This document shows positions 31,813-40,476 of a stretch of 62,142 nt of DNA, in pieces. The notes under the pieces were generated by a model that did not search any database, had not been told where the DNA came from, and saw only the letters and a list, made by a program, of their open reading frames with translations. This stretch comes from Thermoactinomyces intermedius (GTDB lineage: Bacteria; Bacillota; Bacilli; Thermoactinomycetales; Thermoactinomycetaceae). Made by a program: the position numbers and the translations under genes. The stretch is taken from NCBI RefSeq assembly GCF_016055025.1, contig NZ_JAECVW010000012.1; one strand, given 5' to 3'. Positions within the stretch are counted from its first letter, which is position 1. Every line of letters starts with the position of its first letter.

Positions 31813-33451
31813 TCTGATTCAATACCATTCCCGTGGTCCACAGTTTGATGCTCAGGTCGAGCAGAAACAGATCATCGGGATTTTCCAGGGACCGTCCGGT
31901 CAACGATTCAATTTTGCGCAGACGGTACACCAGGGATTGCCGGTGCAAATTGAGGGCCCGGGAAGTTTGGCTGATGTTTCCCTTATGGCGGATATACATG
32001 GTCAGGGTGTGGATCAGATCCAACCCCCGTTGATTTTCGTAGTCAATCAAACTGCCGATGGTGGATAAGGCGATTTCCTCCATTTCCGGGTTTTTGGACA
32101 GGGCAAACAACGCCCTGAAAATCCCGGTGTTGGCGTACGTGCTCCGGTGTCCGGGGCCTTTTTGCCGCCGGCCGATATAAAGGGCGATCCGTGCGTCATT
32201 ATAGCTTTGTGAAAAGGTTTTGACACCTGCGTGGTTTTCCCCGATGCCCCATGACATCACAAGGCCGGGCAACAGATTTTTCACTTTTTTCTCCACCAGG
32301 TTCAGGTATTCCCCGATCGACTCGTGAACCCGGTCGGTGTCCGTTTCCAAAAAGATGACAAAGTGTTCCTGATGGTAGGTTGTCATCACCTTTCGTTTCA
32401 ACATTTCCCCGGCTTCGATCATTTGCTCTTCCAACAGGCAAATCTGGTCAAACAACCAGTGATCATAAGTGATCCCGCCGGACGCGGACCGGTTGAACAG
32501 CGTTTCCATGTTTTCCGGAATGCTCAAAATACAGACGTAAGGCAGGTGGATGTTGTAATTGAATGATTTGGCACGGGTTGCCGCTTTGTCCCAATCTTCG
32601 ATTTCCCCTTTGGCCAGGGACCAGACAAACTCATCTTTTAAATGGGTCTTGGTTTCTTCGATCGCATCCTCCCGCTGAAACCACAAGGCAAGGGCGGTGA
32701 GTGCATGTTGCAACGGCTGCTCTTCTTTGGGATCAGGCGAAAATTCAGCGTTTTCGGATGGATACGGAAAAAAGAGATAGCCTTGGACTTTATGGGCGGT
32801 TTGGATTTTGAACCCGGCAATGGAACTTTCCTGTTGAAAGATTTCTTCCATGCGCGAAGTTTGGAGGAAAGACTGAATGGAGTGAATCAGGAGGTCTGCC
32901 TTTTTGCTGTGCCCCTTGATCATTCCTTTTTTGTCGGTGATGACGACGGGCGTTGACAGTTTTTGATGGATGGCTTCGGCGGCATTGGAGAGGGTTGCCC
33001 CGCTCAAAAAAAGGTTTAAAAGGACTCGCTGCAATTCTTCGGACCGTTTCAGGTGGTCCTTGTGCCAATCATTCAGGCGGCTCAAAACGGCACGCGTGAT
33101 ATCCGAAAAACGGATTTCCCAAGGAGTTTCAATGATCGGGAAATGATAACGGTCAGCCAACTGGATGATGTGTTCCGGGATCTTGACCACATGACGCCCC
33201 GTCGCAATGACAAGAGCAGCGGCTTCGGAACGGATGATATCCAGGACAAATTGACGGAACGTTTCGTCATCGTTGTTGCATCCAATGGCGGTGGTCAAGA
33301 CCAGCTCATGTTTTTGAACAAAGTCTTCAACCGGCATTTCAATGACAGACACCGATGACACCGCCCGGGTATGCAAAGTGTTTTCCGCAGTTCGCACTCT
33401 CGCCTTTTTCATCAGGTTCAAATTCAGAACATCTTTGACGGTATATGGCAT
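31808..33451 (-). CDS. PucR-family transcriptional regulator of the ectoine locus
   Basis: The 547-residue regulator has an N-terminal PucR domain (residues ~1-125, starting MPYTVKDVLNL), a middle CdaR GGDEF-like domain (~290-430: 'LVMSWGIGENHAGVKTFSQSYNDARIALYIGR') and a C-terminal PucR HTH ('GLDLIHTLTMYIRHKGNISQTSRALNLHRQSLVYRLRKIESLTGRSL'). The ATG at 33451 is chosen; a TTG at 33481 is in frame. It follows eutB by 33 bases in one leftward unit, divergent from the ectoine catabolic operon. In Proteobacteria, EnuR (MocR/GntR) controls ectoine use, so a PucR member here would be a different control system. Role inferred from position. Confidence 0.85.
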   Translation of the reverse strand: MPYTVKDVLNLNLMKKARVRTAENTLHTRAVSSVSVIEMPVEDFVQKHELVLTTAIGCNNDDETFRQFVLDIIRSEAAALVIATGRHVVKIPEHIIQLADRYHFPIIETPWEIRFSDITRAVLSRLNDWHKDHLKRSEELQRVLLNLFLSGATLSNAAEAIHQKLSTPVVITDKKGMIKGHSKKADLLIHSIQSFLQTSRMEEIFQQESSIAGFKIQTAHKVQGYLFFPYPSENAEFSPDPKEEQPLQHALTALALWFQREDAIEETKTHLKDEFVWSLAKGEIEDWDKAATRAKSFNYNIHLPYVCILSIPENMETLFNRSASGGITYDHWLFDQICLLEEQMIEAGEMLKRKVMTTYHQEHFVIFLETDTDRVHESIGEYLNLVEKKVKNLLPGLVMSWGIGENHAGVKTFSQSYNDARIALYIGRRQKGPGHRSTYANTGIFRALFALSKNPEMEEIALSTIGSLIDYENQRGLDLIHTLTMYIRHKGNISQTSRALNLHRQSLVYRLRKIESLTGRSLENPDDLFLLDLSIKLWTTGMVLNQK

Positions 33452-33484
33452 AGAAGATCCCAACTTTCTGTCAGATTTCAACCA

Positions 33485-34486
33485 TCATCCGTGAAGAAGA
33501 AAAGGAGCCACGGCTTTGAAGTGGACATCCGGATCCACATTGCAACCGGTTACAACGACGGCGATTTTTTTCCGGGGCCGGTTGATTTTTTTCTGCAAAA
33601 GGGCACTGATGCCGACGGCGGCAGCCCCCTCGACAGCGATGCGGTGGTTGGCGAGCAGATAAGCCATTCCTTCGGCAATGGCTTTTTCCGAGACCAAAAC
33701 CGCTTTGTCCATGTATTTTTGAACCATGTTAAACGTATACCGGTTGTCCAAACCGATGCCGCCCAGCAAGCTGTCGGCCAGGGTGTCGGGCTCTTTCAGT
33801 TCCACGGGTTTTTTCCGGATCAAACTTTCATACATGACGGCACCGTGTTCCATGGAGACCCCGATCACTTCAATTTGCGGATCATTTGCCTTTAAAGCCA
33901 GCCCGATGCCGGAAATCAATCCTCCGCCGGACAGTCCGGTGATCACAAGATCAATATCGGGAAGGTCTTCCAAAAGTTCCAGCCCGATGGTTCCCTGTCC
34001 GGCTATGACCTGGGGATCATCAAAGGGCTCAATCACGGTGAATCCGTGTTCTTTTTGCAATTGAAAACAACGTTCCATGGCATCATCCTGTCCGTGGCCG
34101 CAGATTTCAATTTGGGCGCCCATCCGGCGGATGGCCTCTGTTTTGGCCTTGGGAATCCTTTCCGATACACAGATGACGGCAGGAATCCCCAGATGTTTGG
34201 CCACATAGGAGACAGCCAGCCCGTGATTGCCCGTCGAGTAGGTGGTCACCCCGCGCTTTCGTTCTTCCGGCGTGAGGCTCAAAATTTTGTTGGCGGCGCC
34301 CCGGGGTTTGAAAGACCCCACTTCATGAACGGTTTCCAGTTTCAAATAAACATCGGCATCGATTTGTTCAGATATGACCGGAGAATGGATGAGAGGTGTT
34401 TTCTTCACAATCGGAGAGATCCGTTTGCGTGCTTGCCAGACATCCCGGATGGTGACGGGCTTGGCGGGTGATGGTGAGGAATGCAT
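33485..34486 (-). CDS. eutB: Threonine-dehydratase-like PLP enzyme, EutB of hydroxyectoine catabolism
   Basis: The 333-residue fold-type II PLP enzyme has the lysine in 'GSFKPRGAANKI' (Lys60), 'TTYSTGNHGLAVSYVAKHLGIPAVIC' and the Gly-rich phosphate loop 'ITGLSGGGLISGIG'. It resembles serine/threonine dehydratases. In ectoine users, EutB works with EutC to remove the hydroxyl of the hydroxyectoine-derived intermediate. The ATG at 34486 behind AAGGAGGG is chosen over a longer frame. It lacks the ACT domain of biosynthetic IlvA. Divergent from doeA and with eutC in the same locus, so EutB is the best call. Confidence 0.82.
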   Translation of the reverse strand: MHSSPSPAKPVTIRDVWQARKRISPIVKKTPLIHSPVISEQIDADVYLKLETVHEVGSFKPRGAANKILSLTPEERKRGVTTYSTGNHGLAVSYVAKHLGIPAVICVSERIPKAKTEAIRRMGAQIEICGHGQDDAMERCFQLQKEHGFTVIEPFDDPQVIAGQGTIGLELLEDLPDIDLVITGLSGGGLISGIGLALKANDPQIEVIGVSMEHGAVMYESLIRKKPVELKEPDTLADSLLGGIGLDNRYTFNMVQKYMDKAVLVSEKAIAEGMAYLLANHRIAVEGAAAVGISALLQKKINRPRKKIAVVVTGCNVDPDVHFKAVAPFLLHG

Positions 34487-34552
34487 GCATAAGCCCTCCT
34501 TAGTTTTATTCAGAAGAGAGTGAACATAAATTCTAATTTTCAGGATGAAAAA

Positions 34553-34591
34553 ATTATACAAAATCAACAATATTTTAGTCAATAGTCTAAA
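34553..34591 (-). promoter_or_regulatory. eutB promoter and shared palindrome in the divergent region
   Basis: On the minus strand, TTGACT (34582-34577) and TATAAT (34558-34553) are 18 bases apart, close to consensus. The 18-bp imperfect palindrome TTTAGTCAATAGTCTAAA (34574-34591; 14 of 18 positions symmetric) covers the -35 and lies between the two divergent units, so it is the best candidate site for the PucR-type regulator. A weak rightward -10 (TATAAA, 34597) for doeA follows. Confidence 0.65.
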
Positions 34592-34704
34592 TTGTATATA
34601 AAATTTGTTTAAATTTCTTGCAAATTTGCAGATGCGAAGAAGAATATGAATTTTTTATGATGAAGCTGAGCCGCGAAACGGGTACGGGGAAAGGGAGTTG
34701 GTTT

Positions 34705-35874
34705 ATGCTGTCGTTTTCCGTTTCTGAATATAAAGAGAGAATCCGGAAAGTGAAGCAAAAAATGGCTTCACGGGGAATCGATGTGTTGATTGTCACCGAT
34801 CCGGCCAATATGAATTATTTGTCCGGTTACGACGGTTGGTCTTTTTACGTTCATCAATGCCTTTTGATCATCATTGATGAAGAAAAACCTTTTTGGGTGG
34901 GCAGGGGACAGGATGCCAATGCCGCCAAAATCACCACCTGGCTCGGGGATGACCATATCATTCCTTATCCCGATGATTACGTTCAATCCACGGTCAAACA
35001 TCCGATGGAATTTGTATCCGACATCTTAAAAGAAATCGGGCAGGCCAATCGAAACATCGGAGTGGAGATGGATACCTATTACTTTACGGCCAAATGTTTT
35101 GAAACATTGGGAAAACGGTTGCCGAACGCCCGGCTTCTGGACGCGACCTCGCTGGTCAACTGGGTGCGGATCGTAAAATCAGAGCAGGAGATTTCCTTCA
35201 TCAAAAAAGCGGCCAAAATCGTGGAAATTGCAATGGACATCGGGATCGGATCCATCGCTGAAAATGTCCGGGAATGCGATGTGGTCGCCAATATTTATCA
35301 GGCGCAAATCCGGGGAACGGAAGCGTTTGGAGGAGATTATCCGGCCATTGTCCCGCTTCTTCCTTCCGGGGAAAAAACATCCACCCCGCATTTGACCTGG
35401 ACGGATGAAAAGTATCAGCAAGGCGACCCGGTGATTCTCGAGTTGGCCGGATGTTACAAGCGTTATCACTGCCCGATGGCACGAACGGTTGTGATCGGAA
35501 AACCGTCGCAAAAAATGACGGATTTGGCGGAAGTGGTGATTGAAGGCATCCATGAAGCGATTCAGGCCGTGCGCCCCGGGGTGACCTGTGAAGAAGTGGA
35601 AAGGGCCTGGCGGAAAAGTATCGAGAAAAGAGGATTTTTCAAGGATTCCAGAATCGGGTATTCGTTCGGGCTCAACTATCCGCCGGATTGGGGAGAACAT
35701 ACGGCGAGCCTGAGACCGGGAGATCAAACGGTGTTGGAACCCAATATGACTTTCCATATGATCCCGGGAATCTGGCTGGATGATTACGGAGTGGAAATCA
35801 GCGAATCGATCCGGGTGACGGAAACCGGTTGTGAATTGTTCACGCAATTTCCCCGCCGGTTGTTTGTCCGATAA
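34705..35874 (+). CDS. doeA: Ectoine hydrolase (DoeA/EutD, M24 family)
   Basis: The 389-residue enzyme opens the ectoine ring to N-acetyl-2,4-diaminobutyrate. It has a creatinase-like N domain (residues ~1-160) with the family hallmark 'NMNYLSGYDGWSFYVHQ' and 'WVGRGQDANAAKI', then a pita-bread domain with 'YPAIVPLLPSGEKTSTPHLTW', 'YHCPMARTVVIG', 'YSFGLNYPPDWGEHTASLRPGDQTV' and 'MTFHMIPGIWLDDYGVEISESI'. These blocks are those of DoeA and not of prolidases in general. The ATG at 34705 follows AAGGGAG. It is the first gene of the rightward catabolic operon. Confidence 0.92.
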   Translation: MLSFSVSEYKERIRKVKQKMASRGIDVLIVTDPANMNYLSGYDGWSFYVHQCLLIIIDEEKPFWVGRGQDANAAKITTWLGDDHIIPYPDDYVQSTVKHPMEFVSDILKEIGQANRNIGVEMDTYYFTAKCFETLGKRLPNARLLDATSLVNWVRIVKSEQEISFIKKAAKIVEIAMDIGIGSIAENVRECDVVANIYQAQIRGTEAFGGDYPAIVPLLPSGEKTSTPHLTWTDEKYQQGDPVILELAGCYKRYHCPMARTVVIGKPSQKMTDLAEVVIEGIHEAIQAVRPGVTCEEVERAWRKSIEKRGFFKDSRIGYSFGLNYPPDWGEHTASLRPGDQTVLEPNMTFHMIPGIWLDDYGVEISESIRVTETGCELFTQFPRRLFVR

Positions 35875-35889
35875 AAGGAGGTGGAAACC

Positions 35890-36876
35890 ATGATCATTTT
35901 TCAAGAACATGAAATCCGCGAGCTTGTCCAAGTGGATGGGGAAATGATCCAAGTGATTGAAGACGCTTTCACCAGCCTCGTCACCAAGCGGGTGGCCATG
36001 CCCCCCATCATGCGGATTGACATTCCTGAAAACAATGGGGAAGTGGATGTCAAAAGTGCCTACATTTCAGGAGTCGATTCTTTTGCCATTAAAGTCTCTT
36101 CCGGTTTTTTCGACAATGTCCGGATCGGATTGCCCAGTTTAAGCGGCACGATGCTTTTGGTAAGCGCCAAGACCGGACTGTTGGAGGCTGTTCTTTTGGA
36201 TAACGGGTATTTGACCGATCTGCGCACGGCTGCGGCCGGAGCGGTGGCCGCGAAGTATCTGGCCCGCGAAAATTTGCACACCGTCGGCGTGATCGGGGCC
36301 GGTGCCCAGGCCAGGTATCAGGTGTTGGCATTAAGGCAGGTGCGAAATTTCGAGCGGATCAAGGTTTACGGACCGACCCAAAGCCGGGTGGAACGGTATG
36401 CCCGGGAGATGGAAGAAAAACTGGGAATTCCCGTGAGCATCGCTTCCAGCCCGGAGGAAGTTGTAAAAGAAAGCGATCTGGTGGTGACCACCACTCCTTC
36501 CAAAACTCCGGTGATTCAAGAGGAATGGTTGCATCCGGGACTCCATATCACGGCGATGGGGTCGGATGCCGAGCATAAACAAGAGTTGGAGGCGCAGGTG
36601 TTAAAGAAAGCGGATCTTGTGGTTTGTGATGTGAAATCCCAATGTTTCCGACTCGGCGAGCTTCATCATGCGCTGGAGCAAGGCGTGTTGACGGAAGAGG
36701 CACCGGTTGCCGAGTTGGGGGAAATCACATCCGGACGCCGGCAAGGTAGAAAAAACGATCAAGTGATCACGGTTTGTGACCTGACGGGAACCGGCGTGCA
36801 GGATACCGCCATCGCATTGTATGCCCGTCAGAAATTGGCGGAAAAAGGTTATGGTCTTCGTTTGGAACCGAAATAA
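35890..36876 (+). CDS. eutC: Ornithine-cyclodeaminase-like reductase, EutC of hydroxyectoine catabolism
   Basis: The 328-residue NAD(P)-dependent enzyme belongs to the ornithine cyclodeaminase/mu-crystallin family. It shows 'DVKSAYISGVDSFAIKVSSGFFDN', 'GLPSLSGTMLLVSAKTGLLEAVLLDNGYLTDLRTAAAGAVAAKYLAR', the Rossmann 'VGVIGAGAQARYQVLALRQ' (~residues 135-153), and 'ITVCDLTGTGVQDTAIA' near the end, all typical of EutC. EutC is thought to act with EutB on the hydroxyl intermediate. The ATG at 35890 follows AAAGGAGG by eight bases; a GTG at 35881 is in frame. Confidence 0.88.
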   Translation: MIIFQEHEIRELVQVDGEMIQVIEDAFTSLVTKRVAMPPIMRIDIPENNGEVDVKSAYISGVDSFAIKVSSGFFDNVRIGLPSLSGTMLLVSAKTGLLEAVLLDNGYLTDLRTAAAGAVAAKYLARENLHTVGVIGAGAQARYQVLALRQVRNFERIKVYGPTQSRVERYAREMEEKLGIPVSIASSPEEVVKESDLVVTTTPSKTPVIQEEWLHPGLHITAMGSDAEHKQELEAQVLKKADLVVCDVKSQCFRLGELHHALEQGVLTEEAPVAELGEITSGRRQGRKNDQVITVCDLTGTGVQDTAIALYARQKLAEKGYGLRLEPK

Positions 36877-36895
36877 TTGCTCGGGAGGGTTTTCA

Positions 36896-38125
36896 GTGGA
36901 AAATCATCAAGTTCAGTTCGGAACCAAAGCGGTCTGGGCGGGAGAAAAAGACGTTCTCGTTCACGGGGCATCACAAGTTCCGGTCATTGTCAGCGTTGCT
37001 TATACCTATGAGGATATGGACCATTGGTACGATGTGGCCAGAGGGAAAAAGCCGGGGCACATTTACGGCCGCAACACCAACCCGACGGTACAGGCATTCG
37101 AAGAAAAAGTCCGTGAGTTGGAAGGGGCGGAAGCGGCCACCAGCTTCTCGACGGGAATGGCTGCGATCAGCAATACGCTCTACACCTTTTTAAGGCCCGG
37201 GGACCGCGTGGTGACGATTAAGGACACCTATGGCGGCACCAATAAAATTTTCACCGAATTTCTCCCCGAAATGGGAGTGGAAGTAGTCTTGTGCAATACC
37301 GGCAATCATGAAGAGATGATCGCCGAAGTCAAGAAAGGATGCAAAATTTTATACTTGGAATCGCCGACCAATCCCACGGTCAAGATCACGGATATCGAAA
37401 GGATGGCCAAAACGGGGAAAGAAGCGGGGGCGCTGGTGGTGGTGGACAACACCTTTGCCACGCCGGTCAACCAAAATCCGTTGCAGTTGGGAGCCGACCT
37501 GGTGATTCACAGTGCCACCAAGTTTTTGGGAGGGCATGCCGACGCGCTCGGAGGGGTCGTTTGCGGCGCGAAAGAGCTGGTGGAAAAAATCTATCATTAC
37601 CGTGAAATCAACGGGGCCACATTGGATCCGTGGGCTGCCTATCTCTTGTTAAGAGGAATGAAAACCTTGAAACTTCGTGTCAAACAGCAGGAGAAAAACG
37701 CCGAGGCCATTGCCCGGTGGCTGTTAAAACAAGAGTTGGTGGAGGAAGTGTTCTATCCGGGGCTGGAAACGCATGTCAACCATGAGATTGCCAAAAAACA
37801 AATGCGCGGCTTTGGCGGAATGCTCAGCTTCTCCTTAAAAGGAGGAATGGATGCCGTCCGGATTCTGCTGCCGAAATTGAAATATGCCAACAGGGCGGCC
37901 AACTTGGGGGCGGTGGAAACCACATACGGCCCCGCACGGACAACCAGCCACGTGGAATGTACCCCGGAAGAGCGGAAAGCAGTGGGGATTGCGGAAGGCC
38001 TCGTGCGTATTTCCGCGGGCATCGAGGATACCGAAGATTTGATTGCCGACCTGGAGCAGGCATTTGCTCACCTGAAAGAACAACTGGAGGTGTCCGCCGC
38101 CGAGAGCGGAAAAGCGGGCAGCTGA
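36896..38125 (+). CDS. Cys/Met-metabolism PLP enzyme (cystathionine gamma-synthase/lyase family)
   Basis: The 409-residue fold-type I enzyme has the family's blocks: 'YGRNTNPTVQAFEEKVRELEGAEAA', 'SFSTGMAAISNTL', 'DTYGGTNKIF', 'YLESPTNPTVKITDI', 'VVVDNTFATP' and PLP-lysine Lys209 in 'HSATKFLGGHADALGG'; it ends with 'GPARTTSHVECTPEER'. Members do gamma-elimination or replacement on O-acyl-homoserine, cystathionine or methionine. In ectoine loci a class-III aminotransferase (DoeD/Atf) normally stands here and is absent. This enzyme may act on 2,4-diaminobutyrate or a related intermediate; that is unproven. The GTG at 36896 follows GGGAGGG and fits the family length. Confidence 0.88.
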   Translation: MENHQVQFGTKAVWAGEKDVLVHGASQVPVIVSVAYTYEDMDHWYDVARGKKPGHIYGRNTNPTVQAFEEKVRELEGAEAATSFSTGMAAISNTLYTFLRPGDRVVTIKDTYGGTNKIFTEFLPEMGVEVVLCNTGNHEEMIAEVKKGCKILYLESPTNPTVKITDIERMAKTGKEAGALVVVDNTFATPVNQNPLQLGADLVIHSATKFLGGHADALGGVVCGAKELVEKIYHYREINGATLDPWAAYLLLRGMKTLKLRVKQQEKNAEAIARWLLKQELVEEVFYPGLETHVNHEIAKKQMRGFGGMLSFSLKGGMDAVRILLPKLKYANRAANLGAVETTYGPARTTSHVECTPEERKAVGIAEGLVRISAGIEDTEDLIADLEQAFAHLKEQLEVSAAESGKAGS

Positions 38126-38179
38126 CCGGGCTGCCCCGCCCGGACTTTTCAATTTCAACCGGTAAGGGGAGAGGACGCA

Positions 38180-39424
38180 TTGGTTACCCGGTATTCATCC
38201 ATGGTGCAAAGAGCTCAGGCTCTCTCGGATAAAATCATCTCTTGGAGAAGACAAATCCATTCCAATCCGGAACTCAGTTTTCAAGAGTTTCAAACATCCG
38301 AATTTGTGGTGGAGATGCTGAAAAAGATTCCCGGGATGAAGGTGGAAACCGGTGTCGGATATCCGACTGCGGTGGTCGGCACCTTGACCTCCGGAGAAGG
38401 CCCGTCCATTGCCATCCGGGCAGATATGGATGCCTTGCCCATTTTGGAAATGAACCAACATGCTTTTCGTTCCAAAAATGAAGGCATCATGCATGCATGC
38501 GGCCACGACGCTCATACAGCCATTCTTTTGGGAACCGCCCATCTGCTGGCGGAGTGTTTCGAGCAAGAATCGGTCCGGGGAACGGTAAAATTCCTTTTTC
38601 AACCCGCAGAGGAAGACACCGATGAAGACGGGCTGACCGGCGCCCAATACATGATCCGGGCCGGGGTGTTGCAGGATGTGGATTGTGCCATCGCCTTGCA
38701 TATGAGCCCGGAAAATCCGGTCGGAAAGATCCGGGTCCACGATGGTTACAGCATGGCCAATGTGGATGTGTTCGAAGCCGGCATTTCCGGTACCGGCGGA
38801 CACGGGGCCTATCCGCATTTGGGGACCGATCCGGTTTGGATGCTGGGGCTTGTTCTCCAATCCCTCCATGGCATTGTCGCCCGGAGAATTTCTCCGCTGG
38901 AGCCGGCCGTGATCAGCATCGGGCAAATCCGGGCGGGTTCCACCAGCAATGTGATTCCGTCGGAAGTTTGGATACAAGGAACCATGCGAAGCTATGATCC
39001 TGCGGTGAGAGATGAGCTGGCCCGGGAATTGGAAAAAGCGTTCTCCGTGGTGAGGGTGTTCGGCGGGGAATATCAACTTTCCATTCACCGGGGAGAACCG
39101 GCGTTAAAAAATGATCCGGTGGTCAACCGCTGGATCGAAACCACGATTCAAGATTTGTTCCCCGATTTTCAAGTGATCCGGACTCCGTTCGGGTTGGGCG
39201 GGGAAGATTTTGCCTGGATGACGCAACAGATTCCGGGAGCGATGTTTTTTCTGGGATGCCAACTGCCGGACGGGGTGAAAAGGGACTTGCATACCCCGGT
39301 TTTTGACATCGATGAACGGTGCCTGCCGGCAGGTGTTGCGATCCTTGCCGAAACAGCCAGACGTTACCTGACCGGGCAATACCGGTGGCATGACAAGGAA
39401 GGGGTGGGTGTTGATGGCTCATAA
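38180..39424 (+). CDS. M20 family amidohydrolase, candidate N-acetyl-diaminobutyrate deacetylase
   Basis: The 414-residue zinc hydrolase belongs to the M20D subfamily. It has 'WRRQIHSNPELSFQE', 'AIRADMDALPI', the metal site 'IMHACGHDAHTAILLG', 'FQPAEEDTDEDGLTGAQYMIRAG', 'TGGHGAYPH' and 'FGLGGEDFAWM'. M20D enzymes cleave N-acyl amino acids. The known ectoine deacetylase DoeB/EutE is of the unrelated AstE-like type and is absent, so this is a likely replacement. The TTG start follows AAGGGGAGAGG. It overlaps the next gene by 11 bases. Confidence 0.88.
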   Translation: MVTRYSSMVQRAQALSDKIISWRRQIHSNPELSFQEFQTSEFVVEMLKKIPGMKVETGVGYPTAVVGTLTSGEGPSIAIRADMDALPILEMNQHAFRSKNEGIMHACGHDAHTAILLGTAHLLAECFEQESVRGTVKFLFQPAEEDTDEDGLTGAQYMIRAGVLQDVDCAIALHMSPENPVGKIRVHDGYSMANVDVFEAGISGTGGHGAYPHLGTDPVWMLGLVLQSLHGIVARRISPLEPAVISIGQIRAGSTSNVIPSEVWIQGTMRSYDPAVRDELARELEKAFSVVRVFGGEYQLSIHRGEPALKNDPVVNRWIETTIQDLFPDFQVIRTPFGLGGEDFAWMTQQIPGAMFFLGCQLPDGVKRDLHTPVFDIDERCLPAGVAILAETARRYLTGQYRWHDKEGVGVDGS

Positions 39425-40454
39425 AATCGCACTGTTGGGATTTGGAACCGTGGGACAGGGACTGCTGGAAATTATCCGGGACAAAGGGGACCGGTTGCGG
39501 AAAAATCTGGGCTTTGACGCAAAGGTTGTAGCGATTTGCGATCTGATGAAAGGATCGCTGTATGACCCGGAAGGGTTGGATCTGGACCAGGTGTTTCAAA
39601 CCTTTCAGGAAACCGGGAGTTTGGAATCCTATCCGGAAAAACCCGGTTTGGTCAAAGGGTGGGACAGTTTTCAAACCATCCGCGGGAGCAATGCCGATAC
39701 CATTGTGGAAGTCACTTTCACGGATGTCCAAACCGGACAGCCGGCCATACAGCATGTCAAAACCGCATTTCAGGCAGGGAAAAATGTGGTGATGAGCAAT
39801 AAAGGCCCGGTTGCTTTGGCTTATGAGGAATTGTCCCGTCTGGCATCCGAAAACAAGGTCAAATGGAGATTTGAAGGCACGGTGATGAGCGGCACGCCGG
39901 CACTCGGAATGCCTCCCGTTTGCCTGGCCGGAAATGAGATCCGGGAAGTGCGCGGGATTTTGAACGGAACCACCAATTACATCTTGTGCAAAATGGAAGA
40001 GGGAATGTCGTACCAGGAAGCTTTGAAAGAAGCGCAAGCGAAGGGATATGCCGAAGCAGACCCGACCAGCGACGTGGAAGGGTATGATGCCCGGTATAAA
40101 GCGGCCATTTTGGCCAATGTCGTGATGAATGCACCGTTGAAAGTGGAACAGGTGAAACGACAGGGAATCACCCGTTTGACCCATGAGGATATCAAGCAGG
40201 CGAAAAGCGAAGGGAAACGGTGGAAGCTGATTGCAAAAGTGAAAAAAGAAGGAGACCGGGTGGTGGCTTCGGTTGGTCCGGAAGCCGTTCCTCTTTCGGA
40301 TCCGTTGGCCAATATTTCGGGAGCGACCAATGCCATCACGTATGATTGCGATTTGGCGGGGCCGATTACCTTGGTGGGGGCCGGAGCCGGCCGGACCGAA
40401 ACCGGATATTCCATTTTAATTGACTTGATCAATATTTACCGCGGTCAAATTTGA
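39414..40454 (+). CDS. Homoserine-dehydrogenase-like oxidoreductase
   Basis: The 346-residue product is a homoserine dehydrogenase without the C-terminal ACT domain: Rossmann 'KIALLGFGTVGQGLLEII' (~4-21), 'EVTFTDVQTGQPAI', 'NVVMSNKGPVAL' (nucleotide/substrate loop), 'GTVMSGTPALGMP', 'EIREVRGILNGTTNYIL' and the substrate motif 'AKGYAEADPTSDVEGYDARYKAAILANVV', plus the conserved Lys in 'DIKQAK'. It interconverts aspartate semialdehyde and homoserine. The former is the expected ectoine breakdown product. Overlap with the upstream gene argues for a role in this pathway and against a housekeeping role. The ATG at 39414 is preceded by GGAAGGGG. Confidence 0.85.
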   Translation: MAHKIALLGFGTVGQGLLEIIRDKGDRLRKNLGFDAKVVAICDLMKGSLYDPEGLDLDQVFQTFQETGSLESYPEKPGLVKGWDSFQTIRGSNADTIVEVTFTDVQTGQPAIQHVKTAFQAGKNVVMSNKGPVALAYEELSRLASENKVKWRFEGTVMSGTPALGMPPVCLAGNEIREVRGILNGTTNYILCKMEEGMSYQEALKEAQAKGYAEADPTSDVEGYDARYKAAILANVVMNAPLKVEQVKRQGITRLTHEDIKQAKSEGKRWKLIAKVKKEGDRVVASVGPEAVPLSDPLANISGATNAITYDCDLAGPITLVGAGAGRTETGYSILIDLINIYRGQI

Positions 40455-40476
40455 CGAAAGGAGCGGATGATAAAGC

